Part shown: one piece after another, positions 1-7,455 of the stretch | Layout: every line of letters begins with the position of its first letter | Numbering within the stretch: position 1 is the stretch's first letter | Origin: JBBDSV01 sp040904785 | GTDB taxonomy: Bacteria > Actinomycetota > Nitriliruptoria > Nitriliruptorales > Nitriliruptoraceae | NCBI GenBank assembly: GCA_040904785.1 | Contig: JBBDSV010000062.1 | Location: 1 to 30,878 of the forward strand | DNA length: 30,878 nucleotides | Direction of reading: 5' to 3' | The notes under the pieces: generated by a model | Seen by the model: only the letters and a program-made list of their open reading frames with translations | Databases searched by the model: none | What the model was told of the DNA's origin: nothing | Program-made: the position numbers and the translations under genes

Positions 1-1
1 G

Positions 2-325
2 CGCCGTCGCGCCGCCGCACGCGTCGTGCTGGCCGTGCCCGTTGCTGCACGGGACGCCGTCGATGCGCTGCGCCGCCACGCCGACGACGTCGTGTGTCCG
101 CACGCCGTCGAACGGTTCGGAGCGGTCGGCGTCTACTACACCGACTTCGGTCAGATCAGCGACGACGAGGTCGCCCGCCTGCTGACGACGAGGCGTCACG
201 ACGCGCCCGACGCGGGCGAGCCGCATCCACCTAGACTTGGCGACGGACCGATGGGAAACGTTGCACATGACACGCACGGACGCCTACGAAGGGCTTTTGG
301 CCGAAACCGTCACCGTCGTCGGTGA
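2..325 (+). CDS. Phosphoribosyltransferase-like protein, C-terminal part (5' truncated by window edge)
   Basis: The open frame enters from the left edge and ends at a TGA at 323-325. The visible residues read VVLAVPVAARDAVDAL, then DVVCPHAVERFGAVG and YYTDFGQISDDEVARLL. This is the characteristic end of the small stand-alone phosphoribosyltransferase family common in Actinobacteria, where a VAVPVA strand is followed by a conserved (F/Y)xxVGxWYxDF segment. The N-terminal part with the PRPP-binding loop lies outside the window, so the substrate cannot be judged. Family members normally stop soon after the DEEV-LL helix. Here the frame runs on for about 40 residues of low-complexity Arg/His-rich sequence and overlaps the next gene by 59 bases. 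That tail could be non-native, for example if the original stop has been lost by mutation or sequencing error. Family call fairly sure; the true 3' end is less sure. Confidence 0.7.
   Translation, partial: RRRAAARVVLAVPVAARDAVDALRRHADDVVCPHAVERFGAVGVYYTDFGQISDDEVARLLTTRRHDAPDAGEPHPPRLGDGPMGNVAHDTHGRLRRAFGRNRHRRR
232..237 (+). promoter_or_regulatory. Putative -10 box for the dienelactone hydrolase-like gene
   Basis: TAGACT lies 29 bases upstream of the ATG at 267 and fits the actinobacterial TAnnnT -10 pattern. No good -35 hexamer is visible 16-18 bases upstream. It sits inside the odd 3' extension of the preceding frame, which favours an earlier original end for that gene. Confidence 0.3.
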
Positions 326-1025
326 CGGCGGCGACGAGATTCACGCCTACTTTGCCCGGCCGCTGGGTCGGGGACCGTTCGGAGCGGTGGTGCTGTTCCA
401 CCACCTGCCCGGGTGGGACGCCTGGTATCGGGCGACGACCCGACGATTCGCCGAATACGGCTATCTCGCGTTGTCCCCCGATCTCTACTGCCGCGACGGT
501 CACGGCGAACCCGACGATGTTGCGGCACGCGTGCGGGCCGAAGGCGGCGTGCCCGACGACCGGGTCGTCGCCGATGCGCGCGGTTGCGTCGACTGGCTGC
601 GATCGCTCCCACAGGCGTCCGGGAGGCTCGCACTGTTCGGCACCTGCTCTGGTGGTCGACACGCCTTCCTGTGCGCCTGCCGCATCGGTGACATCGATGC
701 CGTCGTCGACTGCTGGGGTGGACGAATCGTCGTGGGTGACGACGATCTGACCGCCAAGCAGCCGGTCGCACCCATCGATTACACGGCCGACCTCGACGCT
801 CCACTGCTCGGGCTGTTCGGCAACGACGACAAGAGTCCGGCACCTGCCGACGTCGACACGCTCGAGGCAGCGTTGAAGCAGCACGGCAAGGACTACGCGT
901 TCCACCGCTACGACGGTGCCGGCCACGGATTCTTCTACGACGACCGTCCCGCCGCCTATCGCGCCGAGGCCGCCGTCGACGGCTGGCGCAAGGTCCGCGC
1001 GTTCCTCACCGAGAACATCGGCTGA
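267..1025 (+). CDS. Dienelactone hydrolase family protein
   Basis: A 252-residue alpha/beta hydrolase of the dienelactone hydrolase family, which hydrolyses esters or lactones with a cysteine nucleophile. The nucleophile elbow reads GTCSGG with Cys127. An Asp in GNDD (about 187-188) and His220 in GAGHGFF complete the triad. These are the positions expected for the family, whose usual elbow is G-x-C-x-G-G. The N-terminal strand (FGAVVLFHHLPGW) supplies the oxyanion region. No signal peptide is visible, so it is probably cytoplasmic. I chose the ATG at 267; a TTG at 237 in the same frame would add ten residues but would overlap the putative -10 box. The natural substrate is unknown, and nothing nearby points to aromatic degradation. 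Family call sure, specific function open. Confidence 0.88.
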   Translation: MTRTDAYEGLLAETVTVVGDGGDEIHAYFARPLGRGPFGAVVLFHHLPGWDAWYRATTRRFAEYGYLALSPDLYCRDGHGEPDDVAARVRAEGGVPDDRVVADARGCVDWLRSLPQASGRLALFGTCSGGRHAFLCACRIGDIDAVVDCWGGRIVVGDDDLTAKQPVAPIDYTADLDAPLLGLFGNDDKSPAPADVDTLEAALKQHGKDYAFHRYDGAGHGFFYDDRPAAYRAEAAVDGWRKVRAFLTENIG

Positions 1026-1072
1026 CCTGCCACGACCCCCACCGGCGCACGACTCACGACTCGGAGCCGACG

Positions 1073-1378
1073 ATGTGCACCACGATCGCCGATCGCCACG
1101 AATTCCAGGGCAGCGCCAAGGGCCCGGACGGATGGTTCACCGCCGACCACCTCTACGTCGGCTACGACCACCCGGTGCATTTCGACGCCGAGCATGCTGT
1201 CAGCTTCGACATCGTTGCTGAAGCCGACGGCACCGCGCACCGCGTCGCCGTCGAACTCGATCCGGAAGCGGCACGCACACTCGGCGAGCGACTGCTCGCG
1301 ATCGCCGACGCGGCCGACGACTACGAGCGGACGACCAGCCTCCACGCTTCGGCATCGACGAATCCGGCCGCCCGGTAG
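1073..1378 (+). CDS. Small DUF6295-like protein
   Basis: A 101-residue protein starting MCTTIAD, with GSAKGPDGWF, YDHPVHFDAEHAVSFD and VAVELDPEAARTLGERL. As I recall the family, these segments match a small actinobacterial family of unknown function annotated as DUF6295 (MCT start, GxGKGxDGWF, DHP, then an E-x-A helix). A GGAG lies 7 bases upstream of the ATG, and the gene is 47 bases after the dienelactone hydrolase gene on the same strand, so the two may be co-transcribed. The last 19 residues are encoded by DNA that also encodes the C-terminus of the convergent GNAT gene. No catalytic motif is evident and no function is proposed. Confidence 0.65.
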   Translation: MCTTIADRHEFQGSAKGPDGWFTADHLYVGYDHPVHFDAEHAVSFDIVAEADGTAHRVAVELDPEAARTLGERLLAIADAADDYERTTSLHASASTNPAAR

Positions 1379-2166
1379 GCGTCGATTGCCCGGCGGTTCG
1401 CCGCCCGGACGTGCAGCGTCACCGGCCGCTCCCCGAACTCGGTCCACACGCCGCGCACCGCTGCGGCGACGGCGGCTCGCCCGATGCCGTCGTGTCGCTG
1501 TTCGGGCGCGACCACGATGCCGGCGAGCTGGACCCCCCACTGCGCCGACGACACCGACCGCTCGACCTTGCACACCGGCGCGCCGGGAGGCCCGACACAC
1601 CAGACGAGGCCCTGACGCACCGACGCCTCGAGCCGCTGGCGGTAGCCGCGCCAACCGACGAACCCCGGATCGGGTCCGAACTCGTCGTCGATGTGCAGTC
1701 TGACGGCAAGTTCGGCGAGACGGTCGAGATCTGCCGGTTGCGCCCGGCGCAGTCCCGGGTCGGCCAGGTGTCGCGCGGGTGGGACGCGCGCCGGGTCGAC
1801 GACCATGAACCGCTGGTCGTGGACGATCATGCGGTCGTCGATCCCGGTCGCCGCCAGCAGCGCATCACCGGCGCCGACGTCTCCGACGAGCAGCCGCCAC
1901 CGGCGTGTCGGCGGGGAGACGTCGGCCAGCAGCGAAGGGTCGCCGCACGGCACAATGAGCCGCGACGGGATCGTGACCGTGACGGCGAGTCGCCGACCGC
2001 GGGTGAGCACCCGCACCGGGTCGTTGCCGTGGGCATCGATGGTGGCCAGTGCGAACATGTGCCGGACAGCGCCGGGCACGGTGCCGGTCGGCCATGTCGC
2101 GAGGCGATCGACGACTGTCGACAGCTCCGAACCCGAGGGTCGTCGCCATCGCAGCCGGCCGCGCAT
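1321..2166 (-). CDS. GNAT acetyltransferase with N-terminal extension (DUF4081-GNAT type likely)
   Basis: A 281-residue protein. The C-terminal half is a GNAT fold: the acetyl-CoA-binding strand-loop-helix reads LAGIVVAPEQRHDGIG (RxxGxG type), followed by LHVRAANRRAIDAYRAAGF, the usual end of the fold. The first ~130 residues form a separate, less conserved domain. This layout resembles mycobacterial Rv2867c-type proteins (DUF4081 plus GNAT), but that match is from memory. The ATG at 2166 shares one base with the tsaD stop (TGATG), so translation is probably coupled to tsaD. The last 58 bases overlap the convergent small gene on the plus strand. The acetyl acceptor is unknown. Its place at the end of the t6A operon does not by itself imply a role in tRNA modification. 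Confidence 0.8.
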   Translation of the reverse strand: MRGRLRWRRPSGSELSTVVDRLATWPTGTVPGAVRHMFALATIDAHGNDPVRVLTRGRRLAVTVTIPSRLIVPCGDPSLLADVSPPTRRWRLLVGDVGAGDALLAATGIDDRMIVHDQRFMVVDPARVPPARHLADPGLRRAQPADLDRLAELAVRLHIDDEFGPDPGFVGWRGYRQRLEASVRQGLVWCVGPPGAPVCKVERSVSSAQWGVQLAGIVVAPEQRHDGIGRAAVAAAVRGVWTEFGERPVTLHVRAANRRAIDAYRAAGFVDAEAWRLVVRS

Positions 2167-3179
2167 CACGCGATCGTCGCCAAGGGAAGGTTCGGATCGA
2201 CGGCAAGACCGAGTCCGGCTGTCTCGCCGGCCGCGAGCAGGTTCGCGCCGGACGCAGCAACCATCGCCCCGTTGTCGGTGCACAGTCCGATCGAGGGCAC
2301 GATGAGTCGCTGTCCGTTGTCGCCGCATTCGCTCGCGAACCGGGCGCGAAGCCGCGAATTGGCCGCGACGCCGCCGGCGAGCACGACCTGGTCGAGCCCT
2401 TCGTCGGCTGCGGCGCGCAACGTCTTGCTCACCTGCACGTCGACGAGCGCCTCCTGGAACGATGCGGCGACATCGGCAAGATCCGGTTCGACCCCTTCGG
2501 CTTCGAGCCGCCGCAGTTCACGGATCACCGCGGTCTTGAGTCCCGAGACCGACACGTCGTAGGAGTCGTCGTGCATCATCGCCCGCGGAAACGCGAACGC
2601 CTTTGGGTCGCCGCCCTGGGCGAGGCGATCGATCTCGGGCCCGCCGGGATAGCCGAGCCCGATGAACCGGGCGACCTTGTCGAACGCCTCACCAGCCGCG
2701 TCGTCAATCGTGCCGCCGAGCGCTTCGAAGTGGCCATCGGCGGCCATCATGACGATCGACGTGTGACCGCCCGACACGACAAGTGCGATCAGCGGCGGCT
2801 CGAGCGCTCCGTGCTCGAGCTGGGCGGCCTCGACATGGGCCCGCAGATGGTTGACACCCAGCAGTGGGAGATCGTGGGCCAGTGCGAGCGCCTTGGCACC
2901 CGATACCCCCACCAGCAGCGCTCCGGCGAGTCCCGGTCCGGCGGTCACCGCGATCGCGTCGATGTCGTTGATCGTCACGCCCGACGTGCGAAGCGCCTCG
3001 TCGATGGTGGGCACCAGCAGGTCGAGGTGGGCGCGCGCCGCCACCTCGGGCACCACACCGCCGTACGGCGCATGCAGATCGGTCTGTGACGCGACGATGT
3101 TCGCACGCAGCGTGAACTGGTCCTCAACGACACCGACGGCGGTCTCGTCACAGGAGGTCTCGATACCGAGCACCAGCAC
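2166..3179 (-). CDS. tsaD: tRNA N6-adenosine threonylcarbamoyltransferase TsaD
   Basis: A 337-residue cytoplasmic enzyme that, with TsaB and TsaE, transfers the threonylcarbamoyl group to A37 of ANN-decoding tRNAs (t6A). It starts MLVLGIETSCDETA, the ASKHA-fold opening of the family. Metal-binding His111 and His115 lie in NHLRAH, as in the E. coli enzyme, and the late CTDNGAM segment supplies the metal-binding Asp. The length equals the E. coli protein. I chose the GTG at 3179 because a full GGAGGTGA lies 5 bases upstream and the protein then aligns with no overhang. A GTG at 3188 overlapping the rimI stop and a TTG at 3197 are less likely. The gene is preceded by rimI and tsaB, the usual actinobacterial order. 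Confidence 0.97.
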   Translation of the reverse strand: MLVLGIETSCDETAVGVVEDQFTLRANIVASQTDLHAPYGGVVPEVAARAHLDLLVPTIDEALRTSGVTINDIDAIAVTAGPGLAGALLVGVSGAKALALAHDLPLLGVNHLRAHVEAAQLEHGALEPPLIALVVSGGHTSIVMMAADGHFEALGGTIDDAAGEAFDKVARFIGLGYPGGPEIDRLAQGGDPKAFAFPRAMMHDDSYDVSVSGLKTAVIRELRRLEAEGVEPDLADVAASFQEALVDVQVSKTLRAAADEGLDQVVLAGGVAANSRLRARFASECGDNGQRLIVPSIGLCTDNGAMVAASGANLLAAGETAGLGLAVDPNLPLATIA

Positions 3180-3184
3180 GCCGG

Positions 3185-3634
3185 TCACCTCCGCCAAGCG
3201 ATGATCGCGTCGGCACCCGGACCGTAGTAGTCACGGCGGACACCGGCGTCCTCGAACCCGGCGCGACGATACAGGCGCCGCGTCCGCTCGTCGGTCGCGC
3301 GCACCTCGAGGGTGACGGCGGCACCTCGGCGCTGCGCCTCGTCGAGCAGTGCGGCCAGCAGCCGGCGGGCGATGCCCTGATGCTGCCATGCCGGGTCGAC
3401 GGCGAACGTCATGACGTGTGCGTCACCGTCCTGCATCGCCAGGCCCACGACGCCGACGAGCCTGCCTTCTACGCGTGCGGTCAGATAGACGCGGTCGTCG
3501 CGGGCGAGTTCAGCGGTGAACGTCGACACCGACCACGGGCGCGAGCTCGCCGACGCGGCGAGTGCGGCAAGCGCCGCGGCCGTGGACGGATCGCCGCCCG
3601 CGGGTTCGATCGTGACCGCAACAACCGCGGTCAC
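3185..3634 (-). CDS. rimI: Ribosomal-protein-alanine N-acetyltransferase RimI-like
   Basis: A 149-residue single-domain GNAT enzyme. The acetyl-CoA-binding segment is MTFAVDPAWQHQGIARRLL (QxxGIA), followed by LEVRATDERTRRLYRRAGF and RRDYYGPGADAIIAWRR, the typical RimI ending. RimI acetylates the N-terminus of ribosomal protein S18 in E. coli; actinobacterial homologues next to tsaB/tsaD may have wider targets. The GTG at 3634 overlaps the tsaB stop (GTGA), which supports this start over an ATG at 3670 buried in tsaB. Its stop is 5 bases before tsaD, and the tsaD ribosome-binding site spans its stop codon, so the two are tightly linked. Confidence 0.9.
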   Translation of the reverse strand: MTAVVAVTIEPAGGDPSTAAALAALAASASSRPWSVSTFTAELARDDRVYLTARVEGRLVGVVGLAMQDGDAHVMTFAVDPAWQHQGIARRLLAALLDEAQRRGAAVTLEVRATDERTRRLYRRAGFEDAGVRRDYYGPGADAIIAWRR

Positions 3635-4341
3635 GCCGCACCGCCGCGCAGTCGACCGCGCGTCTGCCACCCGATCTTCGCGTCCGCCTGCCGCAGATAC
3701 AGCGGCTGCAGCGCGGTCGGCGGCTGGGTCTCCTCACGTTCGAAACGGGGAGCGGCGAGCGCTCCGAGGACGGCCGCGGACGGCCATGCGGTCTCCGGGC
3801 CCGCGACGATCGCGTCCGCATCGTCGAGCGCATCCCGGTGGTTGATCGCACCGTCACCGACGACAAGCACGCCCTCGGACTGTGCACGGATCTCGGCAAC
3901 CAGCCGGTCGATTCCGCCCAGTTGGATCTCGCCGTCTCGCTGCACCCCACCGGGAACACCGCGGTAGAACGCCCATGACAGTTCGCCGCGGCGGGCGTCG
4001 ATGACGGCGCACGTCAGCCGTCGTGCGTGGCGCACGGGGAAGGCGAGCACGTCGAGGCTGCTCAATCCGACGGCCGGCAGCGATCGGGTCGCGGCGATCA
4101 CTTGTGCCGTGGCGATGCCGACGCGCAGTCCGGTGAACAACCCGGGACCGAGCCCCACCGCCACACCCGTCACCCGGTCGATCGTCATCCCGGCCTGCTG
4201 CAGGCAGAAGTCGATCGCCGGGGTGACGAACTCGCCGTGCCTGCGGGCCACACCCAGGCTCGCCGAAGCGACCACGTGTGTGTTGTCGACGAGTGCGACG
4301 GAGGACTGCGCAGTCGCCGTCTCGATGGCCAACAGCAGCAT
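3631..4341 (-). CDS. tsaB: tRNA threonylcarbamoyladenosine biosynthesis protein TsaB
   Basis: A 236-residue ASKHA-fold partner of TsaD, needed for the TsaB-TsaD heterodimer that makes t6A. It opens MLLLAIETATAQSSVAL and contains GLGPGLFTGLRVGIATAQ, the conserved glycine-rich segment. It ends with LQPLYLRQADAKIGW, where the family keeps a P-x-YLR. It lacks the His-x3-His metal site of TsaD, as expected. The ATG at 4341 overlaps the tsaE stop (TGATG) and has a strong GGGGGAGGTGG just upstream. An upstream ATG at 4374 would add 11 glycine-rich residues that lie inside tsaE and was rejected. Confidence 0.96.
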   Translation of the reverse strand: MLLLAIETATAQSSVALVDNTHVVASASLGVARRHGEFVTPAIDFCLQQAGMTIDRVTGVAVGLGPGLFTGLRVGIATAQVIAATRSLPAVGLSSLDVLAFPVRHARRLTCAVIDARRGELSWAFYRGVPGGVQRDGEIQLGGIDRLVAEIRAQSEGVLVVGDGAINHRDALDDADAIVAGPETAWPSAAVLGALAAPRFEREETQPPTALQPLYLRQADAKIGWQTRGRLRGGAA

Positions 4342-4856
4342 CAGCCCACCTCCCCCGTGTCCCACCCCGCGCACGCCATCCGAATCGCCTGGACGTCATC
4401 GACCCACCGACCGTGCGGACGCAGCTCGATCAACCGGTCCGCGTCCGGCGACGCCGCGTCGGCGAGCACGATCTCGACCTCGAGCCGGTCGTCGGGCAAC
4501 AACGGATCGATCGCGTCACCCCATTCGACGAACGTGACCACATCGGAGGCGAACACGTCGTCGCCGAGATCGAGCACGTCGTGGAGTCGGTCGAGCCGGT
4601 AGACGTCGCAGTGAACGATCGGCACGCGCGCCGTGGGATAGGTACGAACCAGCATGAACGTAGGAGAGGGGACTCGGGTGGTGACGCCGAGTGCGGCCGC
4701 GGCCCCCTGGACGAAACAGGTCTTGCCAGCGCCGAGTTCACCGGACAGCACGACGACGTCGCCCGGCTTGATGGCGGCAGCGACGGCCCCGGCGATCTCC
4801 CGCGTGTCGTCCGGCGAGGCCGCACGCAGGCGCAGCGGCGTCGACGACGGGGTCAC
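4341..4856 (-). CDS. tsaE: tRNA threonylcarbamoyladenosine biosynthesis ATPase TsaE
   Basis: A 171-residue P-loop ATPase that drives turnover of the TsaB-TsaD complex. The Walker A motif is GELGAGKT (residues 39-46), followed by the family hallmarks RVPSPTF and HCDVYRL, then FVEWGD. Length is within the family range (about 150-170). It starts with GTG at 4856, overlapping the stop of the upstream glycosylase gene (GTGA), and its stop overlaps the tsaB start. In many Actinobacteria tsaE follows alr or an alpha/beta hydrolase; here three extra genes (P1 peptidase, LLM oxidoreductase, glycosylase) stand between. Confidence 0.96.
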   Translation of the reverse strand: MTPSSTPLRLRAASPDDTREIAGAVAAAIKPGDVVVLSGELGAGKTCFVQGAAAALGVTTRVPSPTFMLVRTYPTARVPIVHCDVYRLDRLHDVLDLGDDVFASDVVTFVEWGDAIDPLLPDDRLEVEIVLADAASPDADRLIELRPHGRWVDDVQAIRMACAGWDTGEVG

Positions 4857-5521
4857 GCCGCACCCTCCGCAGGCTCCCGCAGCCGCGCGCGCACCTGCGG
4901 GCCGGTCGCCAGCGTTCCGTCGAGCACTGCACGCGCGGTGACGAGGTCGCGCCGGATGGCAACATCGGCCTGCGGCACGCCGCGAACGACGTCAGCCGGG
5001 TGATACGTCGGGATGAGCGTCATGCCGTCGCCCAGCACGAGGCGATAGCCGGCAACCCGGTCGATGGCCAGTTGTTGGCCGGCGAGCACACGGGTGGTGA
5101 ACGCGCCCAACGCCACGACGACCTCGGGGGCGACGAGTTCGATCTCGCGCCGCAGATGACCGAGACACGCCTGCACCTCATCGCGTGCGACCGGTCGGTC
5201 GTCTGGCGGGCGGCAACGGACGAGCGTGGTGATCCGCACCTCGGCGGCGCTGATCCCCGCGGCCGCGAGCGCGTGATCGACGACATTGCGCGGCCCACCG
5301 GTCATCGCCCGGCCGTGGAGATCTTCGTGGCGATGTGGCGCGACGCCGACGAGCAGCAGGCGCGCGTCGGCCGGGCCGTCTCCGACCGCGACGGTGTGCC
5401 GGTCCCGGTGCAGGTCGCACGCCGTGCATTCCCGCACCGCGTCCGCGAAGTCGGCATAGGCGTCGGCGGCGCCGTGCGTCCGCCGTGCTGACGGCATGGA
5501 CGCGGGTGACGAGTCGGCCAC
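4853..5521 (-). CDS. Divergent uracil-DNA glycosylase superfamily protein (family 4-like, Fe-S)
   Basis: A 222-residue member of the uracil-DNA glycosylase fold. Four cysteines are spaced as in family 4 [4Fe-4S] enzymes: Cys32-x2-Cys35 and Cys103-x15-Cys119, the third followed by RPP. The C-terminal TYHPAD (about 172-177) matches motif 2. Motif 1 is unusual: family 4 enzymes carry GEAPG followed by acidic residues and later a FVG segment, whereas here it reads GVAPHRHEDLHGR and then MTGGP. The acidic residue of GEAPG is therefore a valine. The protein may repair a different lesion or have weak uracil activity. It is not UdgX, since the KRRIH loop is absent. Start: GTG at 5521 with GGAGG five bases upstream, preferred over the ATG at 5497, which has no such site. 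Confidence 0.8.
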   Translation of the reverse strand: MADSSPASMPSARRTHGAADAYADFADAVRECTACDLHRDRHTVAVGDGPADARLLLVGVAPHRHEDLHGRAMTGGPRNVVDHALAAAGISAAEVRITTLVRCRPPDDRPVARDEVQACLGHLRREIELVAPEVVVALGAFTTRVLAGQQLAIDRVAGYRLVLGDGMTLIPTYHPADVVRGVPQADVAIRRDLVTARAVLDGTLATGPQVRARLREPAEGAA

Positions 5522-5593
5522 GACAGCCTCCGAACGTCGGCGCGCGGGCGGGTGACAGCACACGGGCCAACGAGTCCGGCACCGTGCACAACC

Positions 5594-5599
5594 AGTTTA
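5594..5599 (-). promoter_or_regulatory. Weak candidate -10 box for the glycosylase-tsaE-tsaB-rimI-tsaD unit
   Basis: TAAACT overlaps the TAA stop of the upstream oxidoreductase gene. It resembles the TAnnCT -10 boxes seen elsewhere in this window. No -35 hexamer is recognisable. The 75-base gap here is the only real break in the glmS-to-GNAT chain, so a promoter would make sense. Confidence 0.25.
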
Positions 5600-6499
5600 T
5601 GGCACGCGTTCGGCGGCCTGAGCGAGTGTGTCGAGCGCGTCGGCGACCGCCGCCGGTGTGCCGTCGTCACCGAGCAGATGCACCGCGACATGGGTCGCAC
5701 CAGCATCGAGGTGCGCCTGGATCCGTGCCGCGAGGGCGTCGACGCCGCCGATCGCCACCAGCTGATCGACGAGCGCGTCGTCGATCGGATCGTCCATCGC
5801 CGCGTCGGTGATGCCGAACCGATGCAGATTGCGACGGTAGTTGTCACGGCCGAAGAACCGTGCGAGATACCTGCGTGCGACGGCGTCCGCGTCTGCCGCG
5901 CTGCGCGAGACCACGGCGGCCTGGCCGACAACGAGCGCACCGTCCGACAGGGCCGCCCGTGCCTCGGCGGTGTGCGCCACCGGAACACAGGTCGTGTGCA
6001 CCCCGTCGGTGCGGCGTGCGGCGAGGTCGAGCATGCGCGGGCCAAGCGCCGCCAGGACGGTCGGCGTCTCGACGTCGAGCGCAGCCGTCGATTCGGCGGC
6101 GTCGAACGCGTCGAGGTAGGCCGCCATCGTCGCCAGCGGCCGCTCGTAGTGGGCGCCGCGCTGTGCCGCCGAGGCGGGATGGCTGACGCCGATGCCGCAG
6201 ACAAACCGACCCGGGTGTGCGTCCGACAGTGTGCGTGCGCCGTTTCGCATCGCGACGGCGTCCCGAGCCCACACGGTCGCGATGCCGCTGGCGACGACGA
6301 CGCGATCGGTCGCGTCGAGCAGCAGCGCCGCCTGGCTCATGGCTTCGCGCCCGCCGGATTCACGGAACCAGATCGACCCGAGGCCGAGGTCATCGACCTT
6401 ACGGGCGACCGGCGCGACGTCACGCCAGGGAAGGTCGTCGAACTGGGCGGCCCAGAAGCCGACCGGTGTGGCGGCGAGCCGGTCGATGGCGGTGGTCAT
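5597..6499 (-). CDS. LLM class F420-dependent oxidoreductase
   Basis: A 300-residue luciferase-like TIM-barrel protein. It opens with VGFWAAQFDDLPW, followed by LGLGSIWFRESGGREAM, ATDRVVVASGIATVWARD and HPGRFVCGIGVSHP. These segments resemble the MSMEG_4141-type (TIGR03620-like) F420 oxidoreductases of Actinobacteria. The family reduces or oxidises small organic substrates with the deazaflavin F420; use of FMN cannot be excluded from sequence. No membrane segment is present. The ATG at 6499 overlaps the stop of the P1 peptidase gene (ATGA). Its substrate is unknown. Together with the FrhB-like gene at 22676 it suggests that the cell makes F420. Confidence 0.87.
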   Translation of the reverse strand: MTTAIDRLAATPVGFWAAQFDDLPWRDVAPVARKVDDLGLGSIWFRESGGREAMSQAALLLDATDRVVVASGIATVWARDAVAMRNGARTLSDAHPGRFVCGIGVSHPASAAQRGAHYERPLATMAAYLDAFDAAESTAALDVETPTVLAALGPRMLDLAARRTDGVHTTCVPVAHTAEARAALSDGALVVGQAAVVSRSAADADAVARRYLARFFGRDNYRRNLHRFGITDAAMDDPIDDALVDQLVAIGGVDALAARIQAHLDAGATHVAVHLLGDDGTPAAVADALDTLAQAAERVP

Positions 6500-7455
6500 G
6501 GCGCGCTCCGTGCCGCTCGATCACCGGCGGGACCGCCGGACGTGGGTGTGCCGGATGCGACCGGGCCACGGCGGGCGGCGGCGGCGACTGCGGCACGTGC
6601 CAGGTCGGCGACGAGGTCGACGTTGCCGTGCACCGTGCCGGTCGCGAGACAGAACAGCGCGTCGCCGTCGAACTGGGTGTGGGCAGGTCGTACCGCCCGG
6701 TCGATGCCGGCGTGGGCGAGCTCGGCGACACGAAACGCCTCGGCCTTCGTCAGCACCGCATCGGTGACGATGCAGCCGATGGCGGTGTTGGACGCTGCAT
6801 CCAGACGATCCGGCGCATCGAACGACGCCATGTCGGCGGCGGGATAGCGCGGCGTGCCCGCGGGAACGTCGGCGGCGACGAGCAGTGTGCCGTCGTTGGC
6901 GACGATCTCCCCGACGGCGTTGTTCACGACGATCGCGCCGACGGTGACACCGGCCGCCTGGCGGACCGCGATCCCCTGACCGCCCGGTCGGGCGTGCGCC
7001 AGGCCGGCGACCTTGGCAACGGAGCATCCGCTGCCCGCACCGACACGGCCTTCCGCGGGATCGGCGAGCACCGCGGCGTCGCACGCGGCGTGGCCGGCAG
7101 CGGCATCGGGCCGCTGGTCGGCGGCGAACACCGCGCCATCGAGAACGATGGCCGCACCAACGATCGGCACCACCGCATCGCGCACCGGATAGCCGACGCC
7201 GCGCGCCTCGAGCCAGGACATCACCCCGTCGGCAGCAGCCAGTCCGTACGCGGATCCGCCCGACAGGACGACGGCATGGCACGTGTCGACCTTGCCCCGT
7301 GGACTCAGCGCCGCGGCCTCGCGCGTTCCCGGGGCGCTGCCACCGACCGCCAGCGCCCCGACGGTACCGGCGGGTGGCAAGACGACCGTGCATCCCGACA
7401 CTGCTGCCGGGCTCGTCCAGCAGCCGATCGCGATACCACGAACACCGAGCGCCAT
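6496..7455 (-). CDS. P1 family peptidase (DmpA/NylC-like self-processing amidohydrolase)
   Basis: A 319-residue Ntn-type hydrolase. The fold markers are GTREAAALSP, VLSGGSAYGLAAADGVMSWLE, VGAGSGCSVAK and SNTAIGCIVTDAVLTKAEA. The last contains Asn223-Thr224, the expected self-cleavage site; Thr224 would become the N-terminal nucleophile of the small subunit. Family members are aminopeptidases (DmpA) or cleave nylon oligomers (NylC); mycobacterial homologues resemble Rv1333. The ATG at 7455 overlaps the upstream hydrolase stop (TGATG), and the stop overlaps the next gene. There is no signal peptide. The C-terminal tail after residue ~300 is low-complexity Gly/Pro/Ala. Substrate unknown. Confidence 0.9.
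   Translation of the reverse strand: MALGVRGIAIGCWTSPAAVSGCTVVLPPAGTVGALAVGGSAPGTREAAALSPRGKVDTCHAVVLSGGSAYGLAAADGVMSWLEARGVGYPVRDAVVPIVGAAIVLDGAVFAADQRPDAAAGHAACDAAVLADPAEGRVGAGSGCSVAKVAGLAHARPGGQGIAVRQAAGVTVGAIVVNNAVGEIVANDGTLLVAADVPAGTPRYPAADMASFDAPDRLDAASNTAIGCIVTDAVLTKAEAFRVAELAHAGIDRAVRPAHTQFDGDALFCLATGTVHGNVDLVADLARAAVAAAARRGPVASGTPTSGGPAGDRAARSAP

Noticed and set aside
4853..5521. UdgX, the uracil-binding crosslinking variant
   Set aside because: The KRRIH loop that defines UdgX is absent.
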